A DNA stretch of 64,000 nt, taken from assembly GCA_037783415.1 (NCBI GenBank), contig JAZGTN010000005.1, positions 4,154,001 through 4,218,000 of the forward strand, read 5' to 3'. Positions within the stretch are counted from its first letter, which is position 1. Every line of letters begins with the position of its first letter. Positions 44,339 through 57,400 of this stretch are shown piece by piece. Position numbers and translations under genes: made by a program. A model generated the notes under the pieces. It saw only the letters and a program-made list of their open reading frames with translations. It did not search any database and was not told the origin of the DNA. The stretch is from Leptasterias polaris (lineage: Eukaryota; Echinodermata; Asteroidea; Forcipulatida; Asteriidae).

Positions 44339-44703
44339 TATAAATAGCTAAAACGAAAGTGAAAGGTATTTCCAGCAGCAGTCTCTCAGCTTTCACTGTG
44401 AGGACTGCTACAAGTTTATTCTACTAGAAACTATGGCAACCATACACAATGCACTCTGATGTAGTGTGTGTGGTCAGTGAGAGAAATTTAATACACACAC
44501 CCAACACAAATCCCCATTGTAGCATATTGTACAGAGGAGGTCAATCTAACAAACAGTTTTGTGCACAGAGCTGCAGCAGCATATTATAGCAAGGTGACTG
44601 TTTTATGAGTAATTCTATTATTTGTATCTGCTTAGTGCAAATATAATGTGGTGAAGTAGTGTGGGATACTGTTCTTTGTGACGTCCATCGTCAGTCGTAA
44701 AAG
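44339..44703 (+). promoter_or_regulatory. Candidate promoter and 5' UTR exon of the NACHT gene
   Basis: TATAAATA at 44339-44346, then AACGAAAGTGAAAG with GAAAGTGAAA at 44355-44364, which fits the interferon-stimulated response element (IRF site) pattern GAAANNGAAA. A donor AAG-GTAAAT at 44703/44704 could join a noncoding exon to an acceptor before 45385 (CCATATAG), 16 bases upstream of the ATG. No RNA evidence is available; inference from motifs. Confidence 0.35.
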
Positions 44704-45400
44704 GTAAATAGATGTTTCTGCACCGTTTTATTTCTTGTGATGTTAATGTTAAACATATATTTCATTTTGGAGACAGTTTGTGCAATTTATTTATTATCAC
44801 ACTTCACCGTGGGTAGGCCCCTACATACCATAAAGTGACATAATGTGGTGGTCATTTCTTTTCCCATTTTTGGCAATGAAACAGGGATCTAGATAATTAT
44901 TAATACTTTCATGTACCAATTTCAAGGACGGATAATCTAAAACAATATCGGGGAGTGTTGATCAAACCACTCATATTGAAACAATTTTGGAATAAAAGCC
45001 TTAGTCAAAAAAATCCAAAGGGAATTTGCTAATTGCGATGGTCGTTGCCCTCTCCCAGGTTGTATGATTATACACAAAGCCAGCTGAGCTCTGGAGCTGT
45101 AAGTAAACACAATTTGGAAAATATGACCATTTTAGTAGAAAAAATAGACTTCCATTAGAACTGACCCAATTTTGGTTTTAATAATTGGTTGGATAAATGT
45201 TGGATTCTAAAACACCTTTCTCCTTAGCTGCGATAATCATAGCTTTATAATAATCATATCTTTCCCTCTGGGCATGTTTGTTGAATGTTTTTCTTCTTGG
45301 TCTCTGACTTCTAGCTCAACTGCAAATGTTGAACATAATTTCTGTTTAATTGTTTTAATTCTAATTAAATCCACGTCCATATAGGACTGTCTTCTGAATC

Positions 45401-48400
45401 ATGGGCTGTGGGTCGTCCAATGCTGCAGGGAGCTACCAAGCTGATGTTAACACTATGTGGAATCAAGTCAGACGCACGGTGGTCTCATCTACTAAGACAA
45501 ACGATAAGAAACTTGTCATCCGTCGCTCAGGGTGGAAAACAGTCAGGATCTTTGTGTCATCAACGTTCAGAGACTTCCACGCCGAGAGAGAAATACTGAT
45601 CAAAGAGGTCAATTTAGGCGGTGTTCGAATTGAGTGTAATTGCCACCAAACTGGATTAAAATTCAAACATTTATAGTGAATCCAACTTTTTTGTGTAAAT
45701 GATTAGCAACCTATACCATTTGGCCTGCCGGTGCTGCATACTCCTAAGGAGTTGAGAAGTGGTTTCAGGAATGATTTTAGGCCTGATGAAAAGGATAGTG
45801 AAAGGAACTTTGATTCTTGGTTTAAAAAAACACAAATAAGAGCCTAATATTATTATTATAGACCTTATGCACATGATGTCATTTCTGATAAGAACGCCCT
45901 CGGCTGGAGGTCAAAAGGAGGTCACTAGCTCAAATGGTCCATCCTGTGCGCCCCATGTACAAAGATCTGCATTTCCATTGTTTCATCATCACGTTACCAC
46001 TAAGATGGCGGTGTGATGAAATTAGTGCATAAGATCTATTGTTAAAATGAGCTTTCCCTTGATATTAAATTGATTGTCAGTTTACACCAAGTTCTAATTT
46101 GCCAAAATGATATTTGCCAGAATTGACGTATATTGGTTGGTTATGTGACACCTTGTACGGCACACAAAACATTTTAAAAGATTTGTTTCTTGTATCTTTA
46201 CCAAAAGGTATTTCCCGATCTGCGTGTGTGGTGTGAGAAGAGACGTCTTCATCTTGTAGACTGTGACCTCAGATGGGTGAGTAGCCATGGCAACAAACAT
46301 AAAATCTCAATGAGATATGAGGCTTATAGTTACCTGTAGTTACCTGTAGTTACCTGTAGTTACCTGTAGTTACCTGTAGTTACCTGTAGTTACCTGTAGT
46401 TACCTGTAGTTACCTGTAGTTACCTGTAGTTACCTGTCTTCACGGGCTCTAATTTAAGACGTAGTCCTATAATGCCCACCTTCTTTCATTCAAAATCCAC
46501 TGCATGGGATATTATGTCATACAATACAGATATCATCCTTAAAGGTATTATACAGGATTGGCAGAGCTGACAAAATAATCACAGACAGTGTTCATGTTTT
46601 GTGTAATCAACCAGATACATGAAATAACAAACCTGTGAAAATTTGAGCTCAATTGGTCATCGAGGTCACGAGAAAATAGTGAAAAGAGACCTTATGTGTT
46701 TTCTGTTTTTCAAACATCGAGTTTATTATCGCGCGCGATAAAAACTATTGTTTTACTCATTTCTCAGAAACGATAGCATTTTAGGCAGAAATATTTTAAG
46801 GAACCCTTTCTACCATTACTTACTTTAAATCATGTAAGTTGTGTGTGAATCTGTGAACATTTGTGTTTTTCGATCTTACCAATAGTGTACAGGGCCTTTA
46901 ACATGAATGTAGATGCTAACATGAATGTAGATGCTAACATGAATGTAGATATAGCTATGCTGTCTGCTTAATAGTCATACTTAATAGTCATACTTGTCGT
47001 ACTTTGTTGAGAAAAATCATCAATTTCACCCTTGAAGGCATTGATCGATGCTGCTTCTACTGCCGTCTTGGGGAGCATGTTCCAGTGGTCAACTACTCTG
47101 TATGTAAAGCTGTTCTTTCTGATGTTCAAGTGGGCATGCTCTCACAACACTTTCTTTGAAGTTGTTTTGGTTCAAACTGTTTCAAACTGGTTCAACCCGG
47201 CTTTTGAAAATTTATCCGTCACCAATTCTGTTGTGTGGGTTCCTCTCTAAATTTGTAATTAGTCAGGAGTCATTGGTATAAAATGGTTGTTTTCTTTCGT
47301 TATGTTTTTGTAGGGAATTCCAAAGGACACTACAACAGAAGAAACACTACGGACATGTCTGGGTGAAATTGACAGATGTTATCAAGATAATGTTATGCCA
47401 TTCTTCCTGAATCTAACAAGGTACGACAGTGTCTACTTACATGTACACATTACAACTCCGTTCCCATTCTGATCATTTCAAATCAAATGTTGTTTTGCTT
47501 TATTTGATGAATAGGTTTTTTTGTGATGGTGTTTAGGAGTTCATCGAAAACAAAAGTGATAAATATCCTCTCATTCATTTATTCATCAAATGGCAGCTAA
47601 AGGCCCAGTTGTGAAAATGTTTTACTTCAAGTTAAATAGTGTGTACAACATTAGTAAGATTGGAAATAAATATTCACAGATTTGCACATAACTTACATGG
47701 TACAAAGATGGTCATGGTGGAAAACTTCCCTTGAAAATGTTTTGCTTGAAATGCTGTAGTTTTTAGGAAACTATTAAAACAATTGTAGTCTTTATCGCTG
47801 GTGATAAAATCCAATGTTTGGAAACAGTGAAAATTAAAACACATAATGGGGTTTTTCACTGTTTTCTCTTGACTCCCAAGACCAATTTAGCTTAAACTTT
47901 CAGAGGTTTGTTATTTCATGTATATGTTGGGTATACATCAAGTATGGATACTAGTCTTTGGCAATTAATGAAGAGCGAAGTTACTAAAGCATCTTGTAGG
48001 GATTTACAAATTACAAAGTGATGTGGCACAATCTGCTGCTAATCATGCCAAAAAAGCAGGGCAAACCCTTCTCCTAATATTAACAATATTGAGTCTTATG
48101 TTCACATGGAAACTAAATGTAAAAGTGGAAAAAATATTAGAAGTTCAAATGGTGTAAAGTGTCATTTTATTTTATACTTTCAAAACTGAGTTTGACCTAA
48201 TAGAGCCCCTCTTAAAATACAGGATTTGCAGCAGGGGTGAATTCCACTCTACTCTTTCTGATGTATTAGTTTGTTTGTTGATCCTACTGTACTTTTCTAA
48301 CCTCTGTTTTAATTCTTCTGTTTTTATTCGTTCAGTCCCTTATCTTTGATCTCTTTCCTCCTCTGACAGTGTTTGCATCTTTTGTCACAACTCAAGAGCC

Positions 48401-51400
48401 AATAGTCCACAACTTTGTCTCCACTGATATTCCAGAAGTCAAGTTTCACAAACAGGTCATTTTTGGACTCTCGTTTGGAATGAATAAATGCACTTAATCT
48501 TTAGATAGATCAAATTTAAATAGGTTATGCATGTTTTAGTTTGATTTTGCATTAGTTTCTTTGACGCGATAACTGCATCGGCGCATACCACACAGTCAGT
48601 AGTGAATTTTGCAAACAATTTTTTTTTTAAGATAAAAAAAATTATACTTTTCCCTAAATAAACACAGAGCGAAACATACGATCATGGAGATCTGTAAACT
48701 GTAATGTTACGATTTATCTTAAAACTAATACATATTTTTTTATTAATGGCAGTGAACGTTGTGGTTGGATTCCTAATCAGATTGAGGTTCCACCATCAAT
48801 CCGTACCGACTACCGCTGGATTCAGGGGTTGTCTGTCACAGAAATGGAGATCATGCACGGTGCTTACCGTAAAGACAATTTCAACTGTGAGTGTAACATT
48901 AATGTATGCCAGTATCAGCTTTGTTTGCCTTACCATTGCTGTACCTTATCTTGCTTCAAAGAGAGTACGCATATACAGCAGCGTTGTCATTACAATGCCA
49001 ATACTATATTATACCTTATGTTTGTTCAAAGGTAGTATAGGTGTACCAATACCCATTTTGCCAACGATTGTTTTGTACCTTATCTTGGTTCAAAGTTACA
49101 TGTAGTGTAGCTTTAGTGTTTTCAGCTCTTAGAATAAACCAACACTTGAGAGCAGCCTACTCAGATTGTGTTTGAGTGTTTCGCGTAGTATACAATATAA
49201 TTTTAACGTTCATGTTTTGAAAACTTCCTCAACTAAGTCTCTGGATATCTGATAAGGGATAGCGTAAGTTATTTTCATCCTGGACCAGGACAAATTGTCA
49301 ATGTTGAGAATAAACCTGGGCTATTTTCACAAGCAATCTCTTCCAGAAGAGAAAGTTACTGTGCCTGTGAGATATTAGCTAAGAACCCAACCATATCACT
49401 CTCTTACTATTCCAACAACAGCAGGCTGGGATCAAGCTGGACCCCAGTTTGAATCCCACCACTACAAGGAGCAGTTCATGTGTATAGAGTTTTCAGTCTC
49501 TACCTGATTGCATGAGATTTTCCCATTTGTGGTTTTTCTCCCACATCTAAAACTGAGCATTTCTTCTTGTTTCATATATTCATCCTGTTATTGGTTCTAT
49601 TGTTGCTGTTGAATATGTAACAATTAAATAAAAAAACAAGTAAATAAAGATCTTATCTTGGATTGATTTCCAGCGTTGTTTATGATACGAGATTCCAGTT
49701 TTCTACAAGATGTTCCTAAAGAGCATCACAAAGATTTTGTAGATGTCAATCCTATTGCTCCTTCTAAGCTGCAGATGTTGAAGCAGATGCTGAAGGAACG
49801 ATTTGGGGTAAGATCTCTTCAACTGATCGATATCTGGCATATTGTAGATCCAGATTAAGAATTTAAATGCTGTTTCTCCTGCTCATTGTCATTCTATCCT
49901 TCTCCCATCATCTCCCCTCTATCCCCCCCCCAAAAAAAAATAAAGGAAAGGAAAAACTAAAAACAAATGCGACTTTGACCATGTGGTTTCTCGTTCCAAT
50001 CATTTTCAGCTTACTGCACCAGCTCTATGTAACACTGCTACATGTAGTAACTAATAAGTTTGTTGAATTATAAAAAGAAAACTTGGAAACATTTAGGGAT
50101 TGGAGTGGAACATTCTTGCAAAATCATGCAGTCTACTCAAAAGTCTGGTTCACTAGTACAGCCAGCGAGTAAACAAACCAAAACAAGAAAGGTTTATTAA
50201 TATTTCTTTTATATTTTCATTTTATTTTTTCGAGGTGCAGGCTACCCAAAGGGATAGAAAAAAGAAAGCGTAGACAATTAAACGAAACCCATTCATGTAA
50301 ACTTGAACTGTGGGACAAATTATAGGCAGCAGGGAAAAAATATGTACATATTTTTTTAATCAATCTGCACAACTGAGGAAATTTAGTTTTCATTAAGACT
50401 TATATTTTTTATTTGAACTTTTTTTAGAAAGACCAAGTGAATTTCTTCAACTGTGAGTTTGACGGAGTCAATGACCAGGGAAAGGTGGAATTCAAAGGGT
50501 TAGAGAAGACCTTAGGAAAGATGGTGTATGAATTCTTTCAGAGGAGGATCACAGAGCAGTATCCTCTTGAAGATGGTATTCTGGACCCTTACCAACAAGC
50601 CAAAGAAGCTCATGAGGTTTGTCATCTCATTTGATAAGAAAGACTGATCCACAATAGAATCTGCCCCTTCAGGCATTGTCCATTCACCTTGAGCCTGGTG
50701 CACACCCAACAGTCTGGTGACACTCTGTCTTGTTGAAATCCCTTTAGGGTCATTTTAACAAGCTTTTGTTGTTGAGATATTTGCATTGGCAGTTTGTGTG
50801 GGCTTGGATTGTTAACCTTATGAAAACATGGGGAACAAATTAAAAGTATCTAACCTCATGTCAAAATGTTGTAAAATGCCACTGCCCTTTATGTCTAATA
50901 TTTGTCAACATCCAAAAACATTCGATAACGTCACATTTCAAATAAATTGTCTGTACAATTTTCTACAAAGAATTTTCAGTTCATTTCGGAATTTTGATGA
51001 TATTTAATTTAAGTATGTAGAAAAACACAACAACACATTCTGTGAAATATTTATCTTTTATACTTGTTTAATACTTCATATTCACGTAATTCTGTTATCC
51101 TTTTTATGTCCTCAGTCCTTCATGAAGAACCGTAGTGCCTCAGTCTTGGGTAGGACCAACATTCTGGAAGAGGTAGGCTCTCCCTTTTCAATACCATAAC
51201 AAATTGATAACTTTTTGTACAGGTTCTCACCTCTCAGTCTGCAGTGACTTTAAGTTACTAGCTTCTTTGTGTATTTTGATAAAACCATTGAGTTTACGCA
51301 TAGAGAAAGGACTTCTCTAGGATTTTGAAATAATTGAATCAGAGGGTTGAAGAATATTGTTTGCTGTTAACCCTTTACACCAATAAACACAAGGATAACA

Positions 51401-54400
51401 TATTAACTTCATTTGAACAGTATTTTTATTTGTGAATCTCATACAGATGAAAGAGCACATAATTGGGATTGGTGTTGATGTTCCCTTGCTACTCTTAGGA
51501 GGTCCTGGGACTGGCAAATCTTCAATTATGGCCAGGGTAGCTGATGTGACTGTAGCAAAGGCACTCACCAAAGAAATACCAGGGTAAACTGGTTTTGTTT
51601 TATTCCTCTCACTAACATCTACTGCAACCTTGCATAAATGCACCTAAAACACAGGGCACTATGAACTGCACAAGAAAGTTTGAATACTGCAGAGTTTTTA
51701 GTTTTGAATTAAGCAGATTTTAAAATGCAATTATTTCAAAACGTTCTGTTAACACGTTTTTACATGCCAGCCTTCCGTGAAAACAGTGACATTTCATATA
51801 TAAAATAACGCATTAAAAACTTGTAATTGTATCTCTTCTGAAAATCTTTGCTGTAAAACCTCCGTGAAATCTCAGTGAAGTGTAGGATTTGGCTAAAATT
51901 CAAGGAATTATTTCTCTTTCACCGTGCTGAAGGAAAATTGAAATTCCCTTAAACCATCTTTTAAAAAAAGTCTCCAGACCATTGACTGGCCTCTGTGACT
52001 TTCACCATGATTTCAGGGAATGCTTTCCATCAAGCCCAGACCTTATTGGTGAATATTTATGTGGAGTGTTATTTCCCACATCCTCACTCCATGGTCTCAT
52101 GGGGGTTATTAGCCATCAAATGTAAACATTGGTCTATCCACAGTGTGCTGACCAGTTCACACATGGTGATCTTTTCCTTCCTCCATGGTGAAACCAAAAG
52201 GCTGACCAATAAACCATTCTATCACTCAGGTTGACTTCAGACTAGGGCTGTTTTCAGCAGTACAACACAATGAAATCACTGTGAAACACTTATGCTCTGG
52301 CTAGTTGAGAACTCCATGAAAACAAGGTGAAAAGGGGAAAGTTACAATTTCATAGAGAAAAGTGGATTTTCACTCCTTTTTCAAGACTGAAGATTTTGTC
52401 TTAACCTCTACACCAAGCAAGGCTTTATTTAATCTTTCACTGCTCTAATTTAGCTTTCATTAAGATATTTATCCATGCCTTTTCTCATGGCAGGGGTGGG
52501 GAGCAAGGATGGCATGTCTTCTACCATTTTGTTGGTGCTGTACCAGGTTCACCAAATCTTGAGACAACTCTGAAACGCCTCTTAAGGGAGCTTGGAGAAG
52601 TCAATGTAAGTTTAGTTCTGAGGAGGATTGGTTTTGGTGGTCGCATTTTTAAATTTTTTTTTACTGAAGTTTTAAATCAACAGGGACACTTCAGACAAAA
52701 TAATTTTACAAGATGCTTACTACCATTCCATCTTTATAACAAGTAGGCTCTCAAATAAAAATTCAACAATTTCTTTTCGGTGTCATTACCCTACCTTTAA
52801 TAATTAAAATTGTTATACTTAATTGTATGTTTATTGTTAAACTTGATTATGTTACTTTATTTCAAATTTTAAATGATGCCCTATAATGAAAATCATCTTT
52901 TGGTGATATGCCTATACCACCTGAAAATAAAGCTTTATCATTTGTAATTATTATGGCTCTGTGGGTCTGTGATGTCACAGGTTACATGGTCTAAATAAGA
53001 ACCGCGTACTATGACAAGTGTAATATGATTGTAATTAAATAAAATTATACCTGTGATCAATACTAATATACTATGGAATCAATTGTTTTGATTGTCAGGA
53101 TTCAACAATGCCTAAGGATCTAGAGTCAACATGTCAAACCACTTATGCAGTGCTGTCCAACCCTAACACCAAGCCTGTCATCATCATCATAGATGCCCTC
53201 AATCAGGTAATGTTTTTGTCTCTGTTGCTACAAAATGTCACAGATTCATGTTTTTGAAATGTGCCGTGATTTGAGTTTTCTTTATGTTACAAAATATACT
53301 ACTGGAATGGTATTAAATACAATGGCACTTTAAACAAAATGAATGTGAGTTTTTTCCACTTCCAAAATGTAATTTTAAAAAATCAAACCATGCAACTTTG
53401 TTTTTCCTCCTCAGTTTGATGAATGCAAGGAGGCAACTGTACTGAATTGGTTACCAAGCAAGCTTGGTCCTCAGATTCGCTGCATCTTTTCCATGATTGA
53501 CGAGACACCACAACATCAGACGCTGCATTCACGACCCAACAAGTCCAAGGAGGTGTACGTCACTCCGCTGGACATGTCATCCAGGGAGGTTCGATCACTT
53601 CTATTTTATCTTATCAGTTTATTTATATCCGGCAAAGAAGAAGCAGAATCACAAAGAATAAGAATTCATCGGACAATGTTGACATTAAAGTCAGATTTGA
53701 AGCTCTGCATGTTGAAGAAAGTGAGAAATAGTAATGTAGTTTACAGGGGACAATCATGCAGTAATATCTTCCAGAGAGAAGTGGTGGTCCTGAGAAGAAA
53801 CACAGGTGAGATCAAGCCGTGCTTTATGGAATTTAGATAATAATAATTTTTGAAACGGCTGGTTTTGTTGTTTCTATAATCAGGCAATTGTTCAAGAGAC
53901 TCTGGGAAATTATCAGAAGCGTCTTGACGCAGAGCAGATGGCCAGTCTACTCAGTAAAGAATCCTCCCAGAATCCTTTGTGGCTATCGGTGGCATGTGAG
54001 GAGCTGAGGGTGTATGGTATATTTGAATCACTCTCTGATAAGATCAACAGCCTAGCTGACGGCTTACTCAAGTAAGTCTCTGATTAGATAAATATATATT
54101 GCTTATACTCAGACAATAACAAAATGCAATAAGCTTAGCCAATATGTGATTTTCCGCCACAGCTTGACACTGCAATTTATTTAAGTGCTATTCATACCTG
54201 CAATTAAATGCCAAAATTAATAACACTATTTAAAACAACAATTTGTAAAATGGCAAGGAGCCGGATACCGGACATAGGGCAAAACCGGCTGACAGACAAA
54301 CAAAACATACATGTAACAATGGACAACCATAAACACAGTGGCCACACCAAGGACTACCACACCCTTACCAAAGTGGCCACACCAACAACAAAAGTGACCA

Positions 54401-57400
54401 CACCAAGGACTATACTGAGCCCTTTTACCAAAGTGGCCACAACAAGGATTACCACGCCCTCACCAAAGTGACCACACCAAGGACGATCACGCCCTTTTAC
54501 CAAAGTGGCCACACCAAGGGGGGTACCACATCCTTACCAACATAACCTTGGCCATTACAACTAGAAATTACGTGATACAATCTTTTCTACAAATGAAATA
54601 ATACATTTACTATTTTCTGTCATTTTCTGCGAAAAACTGCCCTTTCAAAGGTGGAGCAATAGGGGAGGAGGCGGGTTATAAAGTTTGGCTTCAATCACAA
54701 GCTGTGACAAAGTGACGCTAAGCAAGACAAATTTCCCTCCAAAAAGGTTAACAAGCGACTTGCCAATATTATGCTCTCATTGGCTGACCTTTCCAATCAA
54801 ATCGTTTTCGCCGCTACGGCTATGCTGATTGGTTGTTGGCCCGAACATCTGGACCCCCCAAACCAGTATAAATAGCTTCACACATCACAATTGCCAGAAT
54901 GGGCCAGCACGTCCAACCGTTAACACACCACAGTACATGCACATTAGCCTGATCCATCACGTATGCACGGCAATGGCCGATCCAATCCAAGCATGAACGC
55001 ACAGACTAGGAAATGTGATATGGTATGCTGAGTATAAAGCATTTGATCATAAAATTGATAAAATGAATTACAAAGATCTTTGTCATTTGATTGGTGGAAC
55101 TTGTGGCCATGTTTGCTGCCGGTGTGCTCCAAAATTTAATATAGGAGTCCTATATGGATAAAAATGAAAGGATTGTTTGGATGCTTCGCAGCATCGTTTC
55201 CAAAATAATTGTTGCCTTCCCGTTTGTACAAAGCAAGGTCATGTCACCATGCAGACAAGGTTTGCAAAGATACCATGTAACAAATCTTTTTATTTATGAG
55301 CTGTAGTGGTTCTAAGATGAGAACTAGTGGTTTAACAAGTCATTATTTCGTTAGGTGCTCTGATCATCTTCAATTGATTGATTGCTGGCACCTTACATCT
55401 CAAAAGTCTGTAAGTTGATTTTATTGAAATATCAAACACAATATTTTATACCGAATTGAAAAAATACAAATAAATCTGGTCCAGTGTAAGTTGTAAGATT
55501 TCAACCTGCAGTAGAGTGGGGACTTTCTTGAAATTTGGGCTCAGCTTTCCTTTGTTTTCCCCCCATATTTGTCGCAGTCTGCTGGAGCAAGTCTTGACAC
55601 GCTTTGAGGAGGAGAATGGTGGGCAGTTGCTGGTTGCCAGTCTGTGTCTTCTGGAATGTTCCTGCCGTGGACTCCTGGAGACAGAGCTCTTGAACATCTT
55701 GGGTGATGAGGATAACCTCATGCCCGGGGAAAACAACTCAGGAAAAATGGAAAAGGGACAGGAAGGTATACATTACTGAAGAATCTATGATGTAACCAAA
55801 CATATGCGAACATTTGGGCTCGACTGGTCCTCGATATTGCAAGAGAAATGAACGAAAAAAACACCGTTATTGCGTAAAATTGTGTGCTTTCAGATGCCTG
55901 AGAAAAGCTTTATGCCATGCAGCCTTTCAGAGATTCAAAAAATTTGGTGAAAAGTTACTTCTTTCTCTTAATTTACTTTACTTCAACGAGGGTCGTTTCT
56001 AACAATGTTTTTTAATATCAACTGCTATCCAGTGCTCTTTACCAAGTAAGTAACTTGTGGAGTAATTACCAAAAGTACACCCTGCCTTTAAAATGACTTT
56101 TGTGAAAGTTCAAGGAAAGCTCAAGTTGAAACCAAAGTTTCAGCTGCTTGTCAGCTGTGAACTTGTATATGCCTTGACTGCAGTCTTCTAGAATAGTTGT
56201 TTGCATCTGTTAAAAAAGTAGTAATTAACTGCATGGCATTACACGTGTCTGAAACAGAGTATTGCTTGGGTTTGAAACACAATTATCAAAGCTGGATTTA
56301 TTTTACTTTTTAGTTCAAATTTGTTGACATGAATGTTAAACCATTAACCCATGTGTGCCTTCAATGCCCAGCTTCATGGGAAGGATAGTCATGGTTGACT
56401 TGAGTCATTCATCCACCAGAGTGACACCATGAGCTACTTGAACAGCAATGGGAGACTCGAGGATGACCTAGGTATACTCAAACCATGCTAGCAAAGGATA
56501 GCAAAGTAATATGTTCATTTTAATGTAGAGAAATAGTTAAAATGAGAAGTCGCTTTTTCTTGCAGAAAACAGAGAGAAGACGTCGGAAGACATAAGTCCA
56601 CTTTCGGCTCACAAATGGGCTCGCGTCTTTCGTGCCTTGAAGCCATTTTTACGTCCGTTTGGCGACAGTGGAGAGGGGAGGCTGGATTTCTATCATCGTG
56701 CACTCAGCAAGGCTGTCAGGGCAAAGTAAGTAAAACTCAACCAGGCAGTTAGGGCAATGTACATGTAAGTAATACTCACTCAACCAGGCGTTCAGGGCAA
56801 TGTAAAGTAATACTCACTGAACAAGGCAGTCAGGGCAACATAAGTAATACTCAGTTAGCAAGGCAGTTAGCGTAGCATCTTTCAGGGCATGTTATCCTAC
56901 ATCAGTGCTGGGCAGTTAATTGTTTTAAAAAATCTCATGATGCAAGAGTATACCGATCCAAGCTGCACCACTGTGGTTGAATTTATTTTCAGGTATTTCG
57001 ACAATGGTCAACAGAACAACACTGAGATCAGCTCAGATGGGGTCTACACTTGGTGGCATACCAAACTGGCTGATCATTTTGAAGGGGTGACAAATCTGGA
57101 GCGTAAGGCAGAGGTAGGTGTCTTCGATACATAGATGAGATTCTTACTTGGTTTGAATATTTGAATCTGATTTAGGATGTGGGACTTTAATTAGGGGGAG
57201 ATTTACTTGATGGCATGAACTTAAATTACGCAGGATTGAAAAGAAACTTCAGACTTGCATTTGACGGTTTAGGCTTTTTTATGTCTGTCTATTGAGGAAA
57301 ATTGCTAATATTTTCATATAGCTTTAAAGAAATCCTACTCTTTGATATTCTTGATACTCGTCTAAAATTGATCTTAAAACTTGCTTCACTTTTGCAATTC

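Noticed and set aside
48704..49105. 133-codon hydrophobic ORF
   Set aside because: A different frame across NACHT-gene exon 4 and its intron; the exon frame has clear conserved domain sequence.
53493..53840. 115-codon ORF extending past exon 11
   Set aside because: It is the exon 11 frame reading through the donor GTTCGA into the intron; exon 12 joins in phase at 53884.
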